From Clostridia bacterium (lineage in GTDB: Bacteria; Bacillota; Clostridia; Oscillospirales; Acutalibacteraceae), in assembly GCA_017618135.1 (NCBI GenBank), contig JAFZUV010000011.1, positions 62,001-126,000 of the forward strand: 64,000 bases of DNA. The letters run 5' to 3'. The position numbers and the translations under genes were made by a program. Each line of letters opens with the position of its first letter. Within the stretch, counting starts at the first letter, position 1. The notes beneath the pieces are model-generated. The model saw only the letters and a program-made list of their open reading frames with translations. It searched no databases and was not told the DNA's origin. Shown in pieces: positions 52,201 to 60,230 of the stretch.

Positions 52201-53145
52201 GCAAACGCATTGCTTAAGTGGAGCGCACAGAGGTATGAGGTTGTAGACGATGTAAACTATGGTTATGTGAGTATAGATGACATAATGTATGCCTTACGGT
52301 ATATGTTTGGTTTGACCAAAGTAGATTTAACAGAATACAGTTTATATGATTACAATAATCCGAATCAGTTCAAGTTTGTATGTATTGATGGAGGATATGG
52401 TCCGAATATTGAAACTTTGACTTTTGAAAATGGACAATGGGATTTGACCTTCAAGGAATTAGAAGTAAATTACCCATACGATTACATTCACTTCGTTTTA
52501 GATGATACGTTCACAGTGCAATCCATAGAATTTGTTAATGATACCGATTGCGCGGCAGATACTGAGATTTTAGTTGAAAATCAGAAATCTCTTGTTGGAA
52601 ATGAGATTACGGTATCTGTGGATATAAGCAACAATGTCGGCATTGCGTATCTGAAACTAAATCTTGAGTATGATATGAATGCTCTTGAATTGATTTCTAC
52701 ATCCAATACAAATCTGTTGCACGGAAGTTATACCGAATCACAAAATATAAATGAAGTACCGTATGTTTTGCAATGGATGGGCGCTGATGACTCCAATGGC
52801 AATGGTACAATAGTTGATTTGACATTTAGAGTCAAAGACAATGCTTTGCCAGGCAATTATCCGGTTTCGTCGCGTGTGGCTGAAGCATATAATTCAAACT
52901 TTGAGTATGTTGATATCTTTATCAAAAGCGGAACTATTGCGGTATATGATTATTTGGTTGGAGACTTTAATGGAGATGGTGTAATAAACGGAAAAGACGG
53001 AATCCTTTGCTCTCAGGCGCTGGCAGGATGGAATATCGAATATTCTTTGGCAGCCGCTGATGTGAACGGAGACGGTGAATTCAACGGCAAGGATGGCATA
53101 CTCCTTTCGCAATATCTTGCCGGTTGGAATGTTACCCTCGGATAA
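49207..53145 (+). CDS. Giant secreted protein: BspA leucine-rich repeats, HWH-CxxC repeats, cohesin and dockerin
   Basis: A 1312-residue exported protein. Signal peptide 1-31 (cleavage near VFAE). Residues ~40-410 hold LRR_5/BspA-type repeats (VGKFAFMDCSSLETV, IGESAFAFCSSLTKI). Residues ~455-760 hold five or more cysteine/histidine repeats of the form HWHxCxxCG then CNxCGY. A poorly recognised region follows (760-1110), then a cohesin-like domain (~1118-1248, NNVGIAYLKLNLEYD) and a C-terminal type I dockerin (~1252-1310) with two calcium loops (GDFNGDGVINGKDG, ADVNGDGEFNGKDG). It presumably assembles with other cohesin or dockerin proteins on the cell surface; adhesion is inference. No LPXTG signal. 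Confidence 0.88.
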   Translation: MKTSSKRIVSIILAIALLMGLMPVGTVTVFAETATSGYCGSNLLWEYDTSTYTLTISNQGTSSSSMGNYSYGSSPWFSFKDSIKTVIADNKVSSVGKFAFMDCSSLETVNMPGVTDVGDYAFDSCASLKSVILSSNASWSNAKIGESAFAFCSSLTKIVIPFQRATIGKNAFEWCENLTTIGIDNYANIGDYAFAHCPISSIYMIRNENPFAGTVSKNAFSGVNADVYYFYGYAPYQNNGFGGQLTYKKVTSGLIGYNAFWNYDQTNELLTISGEGELFKYTGGSDLPWMYLNNGSYQSSIKTIVVEDGITVIPQYAFEYMGNVESVTLPNTLLKLYPNAFNDCKSLTELVIPSSVEYVDGQWYWYRCPNLNDVYYVGTEQEWNNVYTCKEPNSYCITPYFLTYHAATQSCTTVGYPAHYEFDGTTNHTFYDLNKIAIATPEPSKLDHSFNDVWNTNATRHWHTCTLCGTAVSDDANHSYDNPCDETCNVCGYTRIVNHEFNSKWSQDSTNHWHECTICGNAVKDVGNHIYSNACDTTCNTCGYERSVTHSFATTWTSDSMNHWHKCTVCGKADVQLYHVYDNSCDATCNVCGYVRQIEHNYSVYYYADDDSHWRLCSVCGEKSDYEPHAWDDGIVTKSPSCIKTGVRTYTCSVCGKKSTETIETTGHTIVRDEAVPVSCTIDGMTAGSHCSVCGEIFEPQEPIPSSGHNFSRWGYNSLCHWLECSICGEKDDYLYPHIYDHNYDEDCNTCGYVRTVNPVNSPIKSIQAGKITLIENISGYRDDMNNCFVYTIPETLDITVTLNNGTVLTAEENHGFIIDSEYYFPRYNPDTSGWVAGNTYTVNAELCGKIFSFDVEIIANDYTGLNIEQTDDFYLIFEKRDGTEERHRVISFDPRLGDQGLIGGILKTDKYEFPLVKFHYSAPDNGYSEYEKNVFLEIGNMTSNTVNNFYWLKAQSLKSDYIMATTTYRWYSKYSNNQIFRGYNKNDYDLDVVITIAANALLKWSAQRYEVVDDVNYGYVSIDDIMYALRYMFGLTKVDLTEYSLYDYNNPNQFKFVCIDGGYGPNIETLTFENGQWDLTFKELEVNYPYDYIHFVLDDTFTVQSIEFVNDTDCAADTEILVENQKSLVGNEITVSVDISNNVGIAYLKLNLEYDMNALELISTSNTNLLHGSYTESQNINEVPYVLQWMGADDSNGNGTIVDLTFRVKDNALPGNYPVSSRVAEAYNSNFEYVDIFIKSGTIAVYDYLVGDFNGDGVINGKDGILCSQALAGWNIEYSLAAADVNGDGEFNGKDGILLSQYLAGWNVTLG

Positions 53146-53156
53146 GGAGCAAGGAT

Positions 53157-55397
53157 ATGAATAAGTTGAATGTAAAAATAATTGCCATTATTACTGCAAT
53201 TTGTTGCTTACTAATTTCTCTGCCTGTTTATGCAATTTCAGACGGCACGGATATTCCGGAAATTACAATATCTTCAAGTAGCGCTTATCCCGGTGATGAG
53301 GTAAGTGTAAATATTTCTATTTCAAATAACCCCGGAATTGCATATCTAAAGCTGAATGTAGGATATGATTCGACTCTTACATTAAAAAGCGCCGAGAACA
53401 AAAGTGTCTTGTCGGGAACTTTTACAACAAGCGAGGCAACAACTGTAAAACCGTATGTTTTACAGTGGATGAATGCTTCTAATTCAAGTAAAAACGGAAT
53501 CGTTGCAACTATTTCTTTTGAGATTTCAAACCAAGCACCCGCAGGAGCAAAAAACTTAACAATATCGGTGGTCGAATGCTATAATGCATCGCTTGAAGAT
53601 ATTATTTTTACGTCGAGTAATGGCACTGTTACCGTTTTTGAAAGAGTATGCGCCCACACAAACACCACACTTACAGGTGCGAAAACTGCTACTTGTTGTG
53701 AGAACGGTTACACGGGAGATACTTATTGTGCTGACTGTGGTGTGAAGATTGCTGATGGAACAGTTATCCCCGCAACCAATAATCATGTTGATGCCGACGG
53801 CAAATGGGAAAGAGACGAAATTCAGCACTGGCACACTTGTTATTATGGTATGCAGTTTGATATTTCAGAACATTGTTATGACGATGATCAAGACGAAACA
53901 TGTAATGATTGCGGATATGTTAGAACAATTGATATTCCATCATCATTTACTGCTAAAAGCATTTCTACCGATAACCTGAGCAATTTCCAATACTGGCTAT
54001 ATACTCCCGTCAATCCTACAGATGATATGCCGTTACTCGTTTATCTTCACGGAGGTAGTGGAAAAGGTGATGATCTAAACCTCATCACAGCCGTCGATGG
54101 ATTTCCTAAATATTTGCAGGATGGCGATCTTGGAAACATTCCCGCCTATATAATCATACCGCAATTACCATCAAGCAAAAAAGGGTGGACAGATGTTGGG
54201 GCTGACTTAATGTCGCTAATTCGCTCAGTTCGTAATACTTATGGTATTTCCGCAGACCGAGTATCGCTTACAGGTCACAGCATGGGCGGAACCGGTACAT
54301 GGGGAATTGCGGCGGCGTATCCTGCAACCTTTTCGAGAATTGCGCCCTGTTCGGGAAGTATCAACAACACAACGATTAATGTCAATAAGATTAAAAATAT
54401 TCCTGTTCGCGCTTTTGTTGGGTCGGCGGATACGATTGTATCGCCCGATTCTTCAATCAGTTTTGTCGATTCGCTGAAAGCGGTGGGCGGAGATGCTGAT
54501 ATTACTGTTTTTGACGGCGCAGGGCACTTTGATGTTCCAGCGCTGGTATACTTGAACAGCAATATTGATATTATTAACTGGCTTATATCAGTCCCATGTT
54601 TTCATACTAATATAACATCAATACCCGAAAAATTATCGACCTGTTCAGAACAGGGTTGGTATGAATATTCACAATGTAATGATTGCGGTCAATTATTTGA
54701 TGAAAGCGGGAATAAAATATATGAGATTCCTTATCGTCCGCTGCTTTCGCACACTGCTACTGAACCTGTAAGAGAAAACGAAGTGGCCGCTACCTGTTCT
54801 GTTGCCGGAAGCTATGACGAAGTAGTATACTGTTCTGTCTGCCATGAAGAAGTTAGCAGAGAGAAAAAAACGATTCCGATTGACGAGGACGCACATGACT
54901 GGGGCGAGTGGGTACAAACCAAAGCACCCACCGAAACGGAACCCGGCGAAGAGACCCGCACCTGTAAAAACGATCCTAACCATACCGAGACGAGAGAAAT
55001 ACCCGCTCTCGGTCCGTCGCAGGTTGAACTTTCATTCCTTGATGACGAGGTCATAATAGTCGTTCCTAACGGCGCAGCACCGGACGGATCCGAATTTGAC
55101 GTGCAAAAGATCGTTCCTCCACCCGAAGAGGTGGTTGAAAAAGTAAAAGATCAGATGGGCACTTCTTCCGAAGTCCTTGCATATTATGAAATCCGACTTT
55201 TTGAAACAGACGGAACATTAATCATCCACCTTGACGGAGAGATCACAATCAAGACAAAAATGCCCGAGCAATACGTCAGGAGCAAATGTGTACGTATCTT
55301 GCAGGAAGATGAAACCGGAAAACTAATCATAATGGAATCCTGGTGGGAAGGCGAATACCTTTGCTACAAAACGGATTGGCTTGAAATTTATAACTGA
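53157..55397 (+). CDS. Secreted cohesin-esterase protein
   Basis: A 746-residue exported protein. Signal peptide 1-26 (cleavage near VYAIS). A cohesin-like domain (~33-160, NNPGIAYLKLNVGYD) closely resembles that of the upstream protein. One CxxC/HWHTC repeat region (~162-255) follows. An alpha/beta hydrolase of the esterase/PHB-depolymerase type covers ~262-478, with LLVYLHGGSGKG (oxyanion), TGHSMGGTGTW (nucleophile Ser near 375), Asp in VGSADTIV and His in DGAGHFDV. A second cysteine repeat region and a 110-residue beta domain end the protein. It starts 11 bases after the preceding gene, RBS AAGGAG, and is cotranscribed. Confidence 0.87.
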   Translation: MNKLNVKIIAIITAICCLLISLPVYAISDGTDIPEITISSSSAYPGDEVSVNISISNNPGIAYLKLNVGYDSTLTLKSAENKSVLSGTFTTSEATTVKPYVLQWMNASNSSKNGIVATISFEISNQAPAGAKNLTISVVECYNASLEDIIFTSSNGTVTVFERVCAHTNTTLTGAKTATCCENGYTGDTYCADCGVKIADGTVIPATNNHVDADGKWERDEIQHWHTCYYGMQFDISEHCYDDDQDETCNDCGYVRTIDIPSSFTAKSISTDNLSNFQYWLYTPVNPTDDMPLLVYLHGGSGKGDDLNLITAVDGFPKYLQDGDLGNIPAYIIIPQLPSSKKGWTDVGADLMSLIRSVRNTYGISADRVSLTGHSMGGTGTWGIAAAYPATFSRIAPCSGSINNTTINVNKIKNIPVRAFVGSADTIVSPDSSISFVDSLKAVGGDADITVFDGAGHFDVPALVYLNSNIDIINWLISVPCFHTNITSIPEKLSTCSEQGWYEYSQCNDCGQLFDESGNKIYEIPYRPLLSHTATEPVRENEVAATCSVAGSYDEVVYCSVCHEEVSREKKTIPIDEDAHDWGEWVQTKAPTETEPGEETRTCKNDPNHTETREIPALGPSQVELSFLDDEVIIVVPNGAAPDGSEFDVQKIVPPPEEVVEKVKDQMGTSSEVLAYYEIRLFETDGTLIIHLDGEITIKTKMPEQYVRSKCVRILQEDETGKLIIMESWWEGEYLCYKTDWLEIYN

Positions 55398-55407
55398 CAA
55401 ATAAGTG

Positions 55408-55439
55408 AGCGCGGCGAAACATTTCTGCTCCGCCGCGCT
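55408..55439. terminator. Bidirectional terminator between the cargo and tnpV
   Basis: Nine-base stem AGCGCGGCG / CGCCGCGCT between converging genes. Confidence 0.75.
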
Positions 55440-55450
55440 GTTCTATGAAA

Positions 55451-55831
55451 CTACGCGTATATTAGTTTATTCAATACAATCTCTTCGGCGCGGCCCCTGA
55501 TGGAGTTCATACGTCGCACCCATTCCATCTGGTCGGTGGCTTTGAGTTCTTCGCTAATACCTTCGGCTTGTTTCATCTGGTCCACAAGTTGAGAAAAGAT
55601 TTCCTCCGCCTGACGGTCAATATCCTCGATATGTTCTTTCAGTTTCCCCGAAAGCATAAGCCCCGAATATGTAACTCTCTTATTGTTACGCAGATAATCG
55701 TGATACAACATCCCGAATCTGCCGACCTTTGGTGCCTCCGGTGCTTCAAGGCAGGGATAATAGTAGTCGCCCACCAATTCATATTTCAGCCCGGTCTTTT
55801 CGTCAATAATATACTTTTCTAATTCTTTCAT
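55451..55831 (-). CDS. tnpV: TnpV transposon-encoded protein
   Basis: A 126-residue protein with the TnpV signature: KYIIDEKTGLKYELVGDYYY, PCLEAPE and YHDYLRNNKRVTYSGLMLSG, then a coiled coil. Function is not known; it is a marker of Tn4451-type elements. The ATG at 55831 follows GGAGG. It marks the right side of the transposon. Confidence 0.88.
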   Translation of the reverse strand: MKELEKYIIDEKTGLKYELVGDYYYPCLEAPEAPKVGRFGMLYHDYLRNNKRVTYSGLMLSGKLKEHIEDIDRQAEEIFSQLVDQMKQAEGISEELKATDQMEWVRRMNSIRGRAEEIVLNKLIYA

Positions 55832-55937
55832 AATCTGAAACCTCCAAAATTTCTTTGTTTTTGTTGTTTCAGACAAGTTGAATGCTTTTTCAGTCGGTTT
55901 CAGAATGTGTATCTCTGCCGGATTTCATAATAAAAAT

Positions 55938-55958
55938 TCACTTGCGTTATGAACACTC
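55938..55958. repeat. 21-bp inverted copy of the tRNA-Leu terminator arm
   Basis: These 21 bases are the exact reverse complement of 43644-43664. A related copy (ACTTGCGTTATAAACACTCC, then GACCA) lies at 56251-56275 in the same orientation, so copies at 55939 and 56251 flank hairpin array B as ~25-bp direct repeats. Confidence 0.75.
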
Positions 55959-55961
55959 CGA

Positions 55962-56158
55962 CCAGAAAAATCCATGCTTCGGCGTGGATTTTTCAATTGA
56001 ATCCGTACTTCGGACGGGTGAAATCGCTTCGCGGTGAAATCCGACTTCATCGGGTTTAGGGGCGGATTTGATTTCACCGAACACGGAGTGTTCGATTTCA
56101 CCAGAGGACGCAGTCCGAAGATTTCACCGTGCCGAAAGGCACAATTTCACTTTTAGGC
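55962..56158 (+). repeat. Mosaic hairpin array, copy B (upstream of tRNA-Thr)
   Basis: Homologous along its length to copy A at 30674-30900. Hairpins include ATCCA/TGGAT (where A has GTCCG/CGGAC), CGCTTCGCG, GAACACggaGTGTTC, GGACgcaGTCC (A has GGGC/GCCC) and GTGCCgaaaGGCAC, spaced by GGTGAAA then TTTCACC. The CCCAT/ATGGG unit of copy A is absent. The stretch 56159-56290 downstream is non-coding, with a CGAGAGCCTCG hairpin. Confidence 0.8.
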
Positions 56159-56250
56159 TATTTCGTCTGTTAATCACAGTCGAGAGCCTCGACGCGCAAC
56201 TTACACGGTTGCGGCTTTCATCTTTTTCAGTTTGTACCCGCGTGTCTTTA

Positions 56251-56275
56251 ACTTGCGTTATAAACACTCCGACCA
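56251..56275 (+). repeat. Direct repeat flanking hairpin array B
   Basis: 24 of 25 bases match 55940-55964, with A for G at position 12. Confidence 0.75.
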
Positions 56276-56299
56276 ATAAATATAACATATAATTTTTTC

Positions 56300-56328
56300 T
56301 TGACTTTATCGGCGCTGTATAATATAAT
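56300..56328 (+). promoter_or_regulatory. Promoter of tRNA-Thr
   Basis: TTGACT (56300-56305), 17 bases, TATAAT (56323-56328); a second overlapping TATAAT begins at 56318. Confidence 0.8.
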
Positions 56329-56344
56329 GATTGGGTCGCAGTTT

Positions 56345-56420
56345 GCTGCTATGGCTCAGTAGGCAGAGCACTTCCTTGGTAAGGAAGAGGTCACCGGTTC
56401 GAATCCGGTTAGCAGCTCCA
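56345..56420 (+). tRNA. tRNA-Thr (GGT)
   Basis: Acceptor GCTGCTA / TAGCAGC, anticodon GGT between CTTCC and GGAAG, T-arm ACCGG/CCGGT, encoded CCA. Confidence 0.96.
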
Positions 56421-56453
56421 GTCAGGACCTCCGGCTTAGCCGGAGGTCCTGAC
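56421..56453 (+). terminator. Perfect hairpin directly after tRNA-Thr
   Basis: 15-base perfect stem GTCAGGACCTCCGGC / GCCGGAGGTCCTGAC with a TTA loop and no T-run; terminator or processing stem. Confidence 0.65.
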
Positions 56454-56491
56454 TATTGTATAATGAAGAAAAAATCCTACATTTGTGATAG

Positions 56492-58370
56492 AATTGCAAT
56501 GACCTGCCGGGCAAAGCAAAGCTTTATAGTGAAATAAACGAGGTTGAGCATAATAAATTTAATGCATTTGCATATTATATTGCCAATGTAAAATACGATG
56601 AAGATTTTTATAAAATTCTTGTAAATGTGGGCAAAGCAAAAAACGACTCTACCTATCATTTATATGATATCACACAAAAGTTAAGAGATAAAGCCCACCG
56701 AATTAACGATGTGGAACGGCTCTCGAAGAGTATCGGTCTGGAAACTGTATCTCCTGCTGACACTATACCCACTTCGAAAGAAAAAAGCAACAGTATTCCA
56801 CCTATTTATAAAGATGCTATCCAAAAAAAAAGAAGGAATTGCTGAATTTCTCGCTGATCTAAAAGAGATCCACGAGGAGTACGCCCAAAGCGTTGTTAGC
56901 AATCCTTCCGGTAATAGTATACTCGAAACCTCTCTTTCTGCCTTAGAAGAAATCGCACACAAGGATAAAAACCTTTTTCACCGTATTATTGAAGCCGTGA
57001 AGCGGTTTATAAGCAACATAAAGGGGAATAAAACCACAAGAAAGCTTGAAGCCGACCTTGAAAGACTTGAGGCTAAGCTTCAGAAAGTATATGAAAACGC
57101 AGAAATTCCTGTTGACATCATAAATAAAAATGTAGTAAAATATTCCTTGCAAAACGAATATCGTACAAACGCTATGATATGGGCAAATGCCGCCGATAGA
57201 AAAGCCGGAGATTGCAAGCTTCTAAATCGTAATGGGAAAGATTTTGCTTTAATTGAAGCGGACGGTGAGGGCGGTTACACAGAATTTATAACCGGAAAAT
57301 ACAGCGAGGTGAAATCGGAATATGATGAGTACATTTCAGAGCAGACGGATAAGCTTGATGAAGTTGTTGAAGATTTTAGGTCTGGACAAAGACAGTATTA
57401 TGGGAATAGCCGCAATGATGAAAACGGAAGAAGAAATGCTGGAAATATTAGACCGATTAGAGGAAAAACAATTCAAAACAACGCCGCAGGAAACAATGAA
57501 TATTTGCGGTCAAGTGATAAAGGCTCATATACAGAATTAAATTATCAAACTGAAGCATCCGAAGAGGGTGCTTTTTCTATGCAAAAAAACATTACCGAAT
57601 CAGAGTCCTTTGAAAAATGGTTTGGTGACAGCAAGGCAGTAAATAAAGACGGTACACCTAAAAAGCTTTACCACAGAACCAATGCCGACTTTACTGTATT
57701 TGATACCGAAAGAAGCGGAAGCAACCAGGGCAAGACTAAAGGTGACGGAATATATCTTTCAAGCAGTAAAGATGAGTTCTCTTATGCCGGCAATAAGGTT
57801 ATGGAGCTTTATGTAAGTGTTAAAAGCCCGTTTGAAATGGAATTATCGGAAGAAGAAGCGAACCAAATTTATGATAAATATTTCAAACCTTATCACGAGG
57901 ATAAATATAATACATACCGACCGCATGTAATATCCTCGCTTACAAACCCGGTTAAGGTGTTTGATTATTTATCAGAAGCGGCGGAAAAGAACAATACAAA
58001 AACAAGCACTATTTTGTCCGAGCTTGGTTATGACGGTGTACATAGCGGCAGTGAATGGGTAGCATTTAACCCGGAACAGGTCAAATCTGCCGACCCGGTT
58101 ACTTATGACGATAACGGTAATGTTATACCGCTGTCAGAGAGGTTTAATGCGGAGAATGAGGATATAAGATACTCTCTCAAAGGCGACAGGTTAGAGGAGC
58201 TACGGTACCGACCGGAGATGTTTGCAAAACGGCTTATAAAGAAGTTTAGTCTTATAGGCGTTGATGTAGATGAGCTGGCAGGGAAGCTCCGCGAGTTGGT
58301 TGTTAAGCACAATAAGGGTGGAAAGGACTTTGAAATTATGAAAATGCCGACAAAGATAATAGATAAGTAA
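56492..58370 (+). pseudogene. Frameshifted phage polyvalent protein with ADP-ribosyltransferase domain
   Basis: Frame 1 runs 56492-56845 without a start codon (LYSEINEVEHNKFNAFAYYI onward). The homologous continuation (EGIAEFLADLKEIHEEYAQS) lies in another frame; removing one A from the nine-A run at 56823-56831 would join them. The C-terminal domain (about 57590-58170) has FEKWFGDSKAVNKDG, LYHRTNADF, GDGIYLSS, VKSPFEM and YDGVHSGSEWVAFNPEQVKS. This is the pattern of the ART-PolyVal family in large phage and conjugative-element proteins. Start and N-terminal domains are missing, so it is a relic; residual translation of the ART part from an internal start (e.g. 56817 or later) is possible. 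Confidence 0.75.
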
Positions 58371-58408
58371 GGCTACCTCGCCGTTATAGGTGGGGTAGCT
58401 GATTTTTT
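58370..58408 (+). terminator. Terminator after the ART polyvalent pseudogene
   Basis: Stem GCTACCTCGCC / GGTGGGGTAGC with wobbles, then six T. The gap 58409-58514 is AT-rich with nothing else evident. Confidence 0.75.
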
Positions 58409-58513
58409 ATTCGTTTGACTTTCGTGTGACTTTGAAAATGAAAAACGGTGCTTTTTGATGAATTTTTTTACATTTTCAAAACAATAAAAATGCCTTTAAA
58501 CCGGCATAAATAA

Positions 58514-58543
58514 AAGGAAATCCTTATTTTAAAGGATTTCCTA
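58514..58543 (-). terminator. Terminator of the second serine recombinase
   Basis: Minus-strand stem AGGAAATCC / GGATTTCCT overlapping the stop codon, followed by TTTTATTT. Confidence 0.8.
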
Positions 58544-60013
58544 AAGTGGTGCACCTAAATCGGTAATATCCGAACCGAGACCTGATGATTCGAGGTCTTT
58601 AAAGGTTATTTCCCTTGTCCCGTCTTTGTAGTTAAAGGTAATAACCATTTTGTCATCGTAAAGGAAAACTGCGTTTATAAAACTGTCAATTAACTTCCTA
58701 CGATGTTCAAGTTTGTTTGTGTTTAACTCTCGCAATTTTTGTAGCCAAAATACTATCTGCTCTTTTGTTAAAAGCGGTTTTACGCTTTCTTCCTTTGCGA
58801 TTTGTGAGTACAACTCGTTTTTCTGAAATTCTAACTCTTCGAGCCGTTTCTTTGTTGACTCGGTAATAATACCTTGTTCAATGGCAGTAAGCATATTTTT
58901 GATTGCCTTTTCAGTCTCAGCATATTGCTTTTGCAAAATCGGCAAAACTGTATTTTGTCTTGCTTGTACTTTTAACGCTTCGTCTGCAATCCTTTCAACA
59001 AGTTCGTCATCAAAGTAGATCTTCTTGATTTGCTCTATTACAAGATTTTCAATCCAGTCTTTCTTGACTGATTTTTTATGACATCCTCTGTGGTGCTTTA
59101 CGCTTACGCACTTATAGTATCGGTGAACCTTATTTCTCCCTGTTCCGCTTTCTCCTACCATAAAGCAACCGCATTCACCGCAATACAGTTTTGTTGTCAG
59201 CAGGTATTCGTCTTCGGCTTTGTGTTTAGCCGGAGATTTTTTATTTTGCACCATACGGTCTTGGACTTTATCGAATAAGTCTTTCGGCACGATTGCCGGA
59301 ATACCGTCTGGGATAACAACATCCTTAAACCTGTATTCACCGATATATTTTCTGTTGTGTAGCATACTTGTTATATTATCAACATCAAGTTTGCCGTTGT
59401 GCCTTTGAGTTCGCACACCTCTGATGTTAAGTTCATTTGCAATTTCTTGCATAGACTTACCGCCGGCATACATTTTGAATGCATCAAGCACAGCAGGTGC
59501 CGTAATGGGATCAATCTGAAAATGTTGCTCACTGTCAATTACAAAACCGATAGGAAGTGTTCCACCGTTATACTTGCATTTAAGAGCGTTTTCTTTCATT
59601 CCTCGATTTACTTTTTCAGCAAGTTCAACCGAATAATACTCTGCCATTCCTTCAAGCAAGGTTTCAAGCAGTACGCCCTCAGAACCGGCTGAAATCTTTT
59701 CAGTCGCAGAAATCACCGAAACATTATTCTTTTTGAGAATTCGTTTATAGTGGGTTGAATCATATCTGTCCCTTGCAAAACGGTCAAGTTTCCAAACAAT
59801 GACCGTTTCAAATGATTTAGAGGCACTATCTTTAATCATCCGTTGAAATTCAGGGCGGTTATCTGTTCTTGCGGACAATGCTCGGTCAATATATGTATCA
59901 ACGATTTGAATATCGTTTTTACTTGCGAATTCTTTGCACTCGCGGATTTGTCCTTCTATCGACTCTTCACGCTGATTATCGGAAGAATATCTTGCATAGA
60001 TAACACCGGTCAT
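58541..60013 (-). CDS. Serine site-specific recombinase (large resolvase family)
   Basis: A 490-residue recombinase. The catalytic domain has YARYSSDNQREESIEGQ (Ser near 9-10), RTDNRPEFQRMI and VWKLDRFARDRYDS. A recombinase domain, zinc ribbon (LYCGECGCFM, CVSVKHHRGC), coiled coil (~380-420) and C-terminal DNA-binding tail follow. RBS AAGGAG supports the ATG at 60013. No cargo is recognisable between it and neighbouring repeats, so it may be the survivor of a decayed element or the mover of the adjacent restriction-modification genes. Confidence 0.92.
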   Translation of the reverse strand: MTGVIYARYSSDNQREESIEGQIRECKEFASKNDIQIVDTYIDRALSARTDNRPEFQRMIKDSASKSFETVIVWKLDRFARDRYDSTHYKRILKKNNVSVISATEKISAGSEGVLLETLLEGMAEYYSVELAEKVNRGMKENALKCKYNGGTLPIGFVIDSEQHFQIDPITAPAVLDAFKMYAGGKSMQEIANELNIRGVRTQRHNGKLDVDNITSMLHNRKYIGEYRFKDVVIPDGIPAIVPKDLFDKVQDRMVQNKKSPAKHKAEDEYLLTTKLYCGECGCFMVGESGTGRNKVHRYYKCVSVKHHRGCHKKSVKKDWIENLVIEQIKKIYFDDELVERIADEALKVQARQNTVLPILQKQYAETEKAIKNMLTAIEQGIITESTKKRLEELEFQKNELYSQIAKEESVKPLLTKEQIVFWLQKLRELNTNKLEHRRKLIDSFINAVFLYDDKMVITFNYKDGTREITFKDLESSGLGSDITDLGAPL

Positions 60014-60112
60014 CGAAAACTCTCCTTTCTGCAACTATGATTTTACATTATTGTAAGTCCTTTCCTCAGGACAGTAAAAAATATTTTCTTTCGGGGTTTT
60101 AGGGGGTGTCCC

Positions 60113-60230
60113 TTAACAAGCGGCGGCGAAGCAGGCGACGTGTTTGCACAAGCAAACGCGATGCTTGCTGAGATATGAGCAAGACGGATTATGGAGACAT
60201 AATCCAATGCTTGCCAAGGTAATACTGCTT
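60113..60230 (+). repeat. Structured repeat, left copy, bordering the restriction-modification operon
   Basis: Hairpins TTTGCacaaGCAAA, CTTGCTgagatatgAGCAAG and GGATTATggagacATAATCC, then ATGCTTGCC and GGTAATACTGCT. The reverse complement of 63891-64000 follows the same order with different but still paired stems. The gap 60014-60112 between the recombinase and this repeat shows no gene. Confidence 0.7.

Larger units (their letters stand above)
43753..55876. mobile_element. Tn4451/Tn4453-type mobilisable transposon
   Basis: The element contains the module set of Clostridium mobilisable transposons: TnpX serine recombinase at the left end, TnpW, a MobV relaxase (TnpZ) with candidate oriT, and TnpV at the right end. 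In place of the usual catP resistance gene it carries an XRE regulator, a SLOG-type protein and two large secreted cohesin proteins. The tnpX-W-Z block and the gene at 47165 use visibly more GC-rich codons than flanking core genes. Exact ends and the GA target dinucleotide were not resolved. Confidence 0.75.

Noticed and set aside
43644-55958. The 21-bp match at 43644 and 55938 as attL/attR of the transposon
   Set aside because: The copies are inverted with respect to each other, which would give inversion rather than excision, and large serine recombinases use a 2-bp core. The left copy is part of the tRNA-Leu terminator.
55938-56158. Hairpin array B as a group II intron or IS end
   Set aside because: No reverse transcriptase, domain V, or transposase is associated, and the hairpin spacing does not fit.
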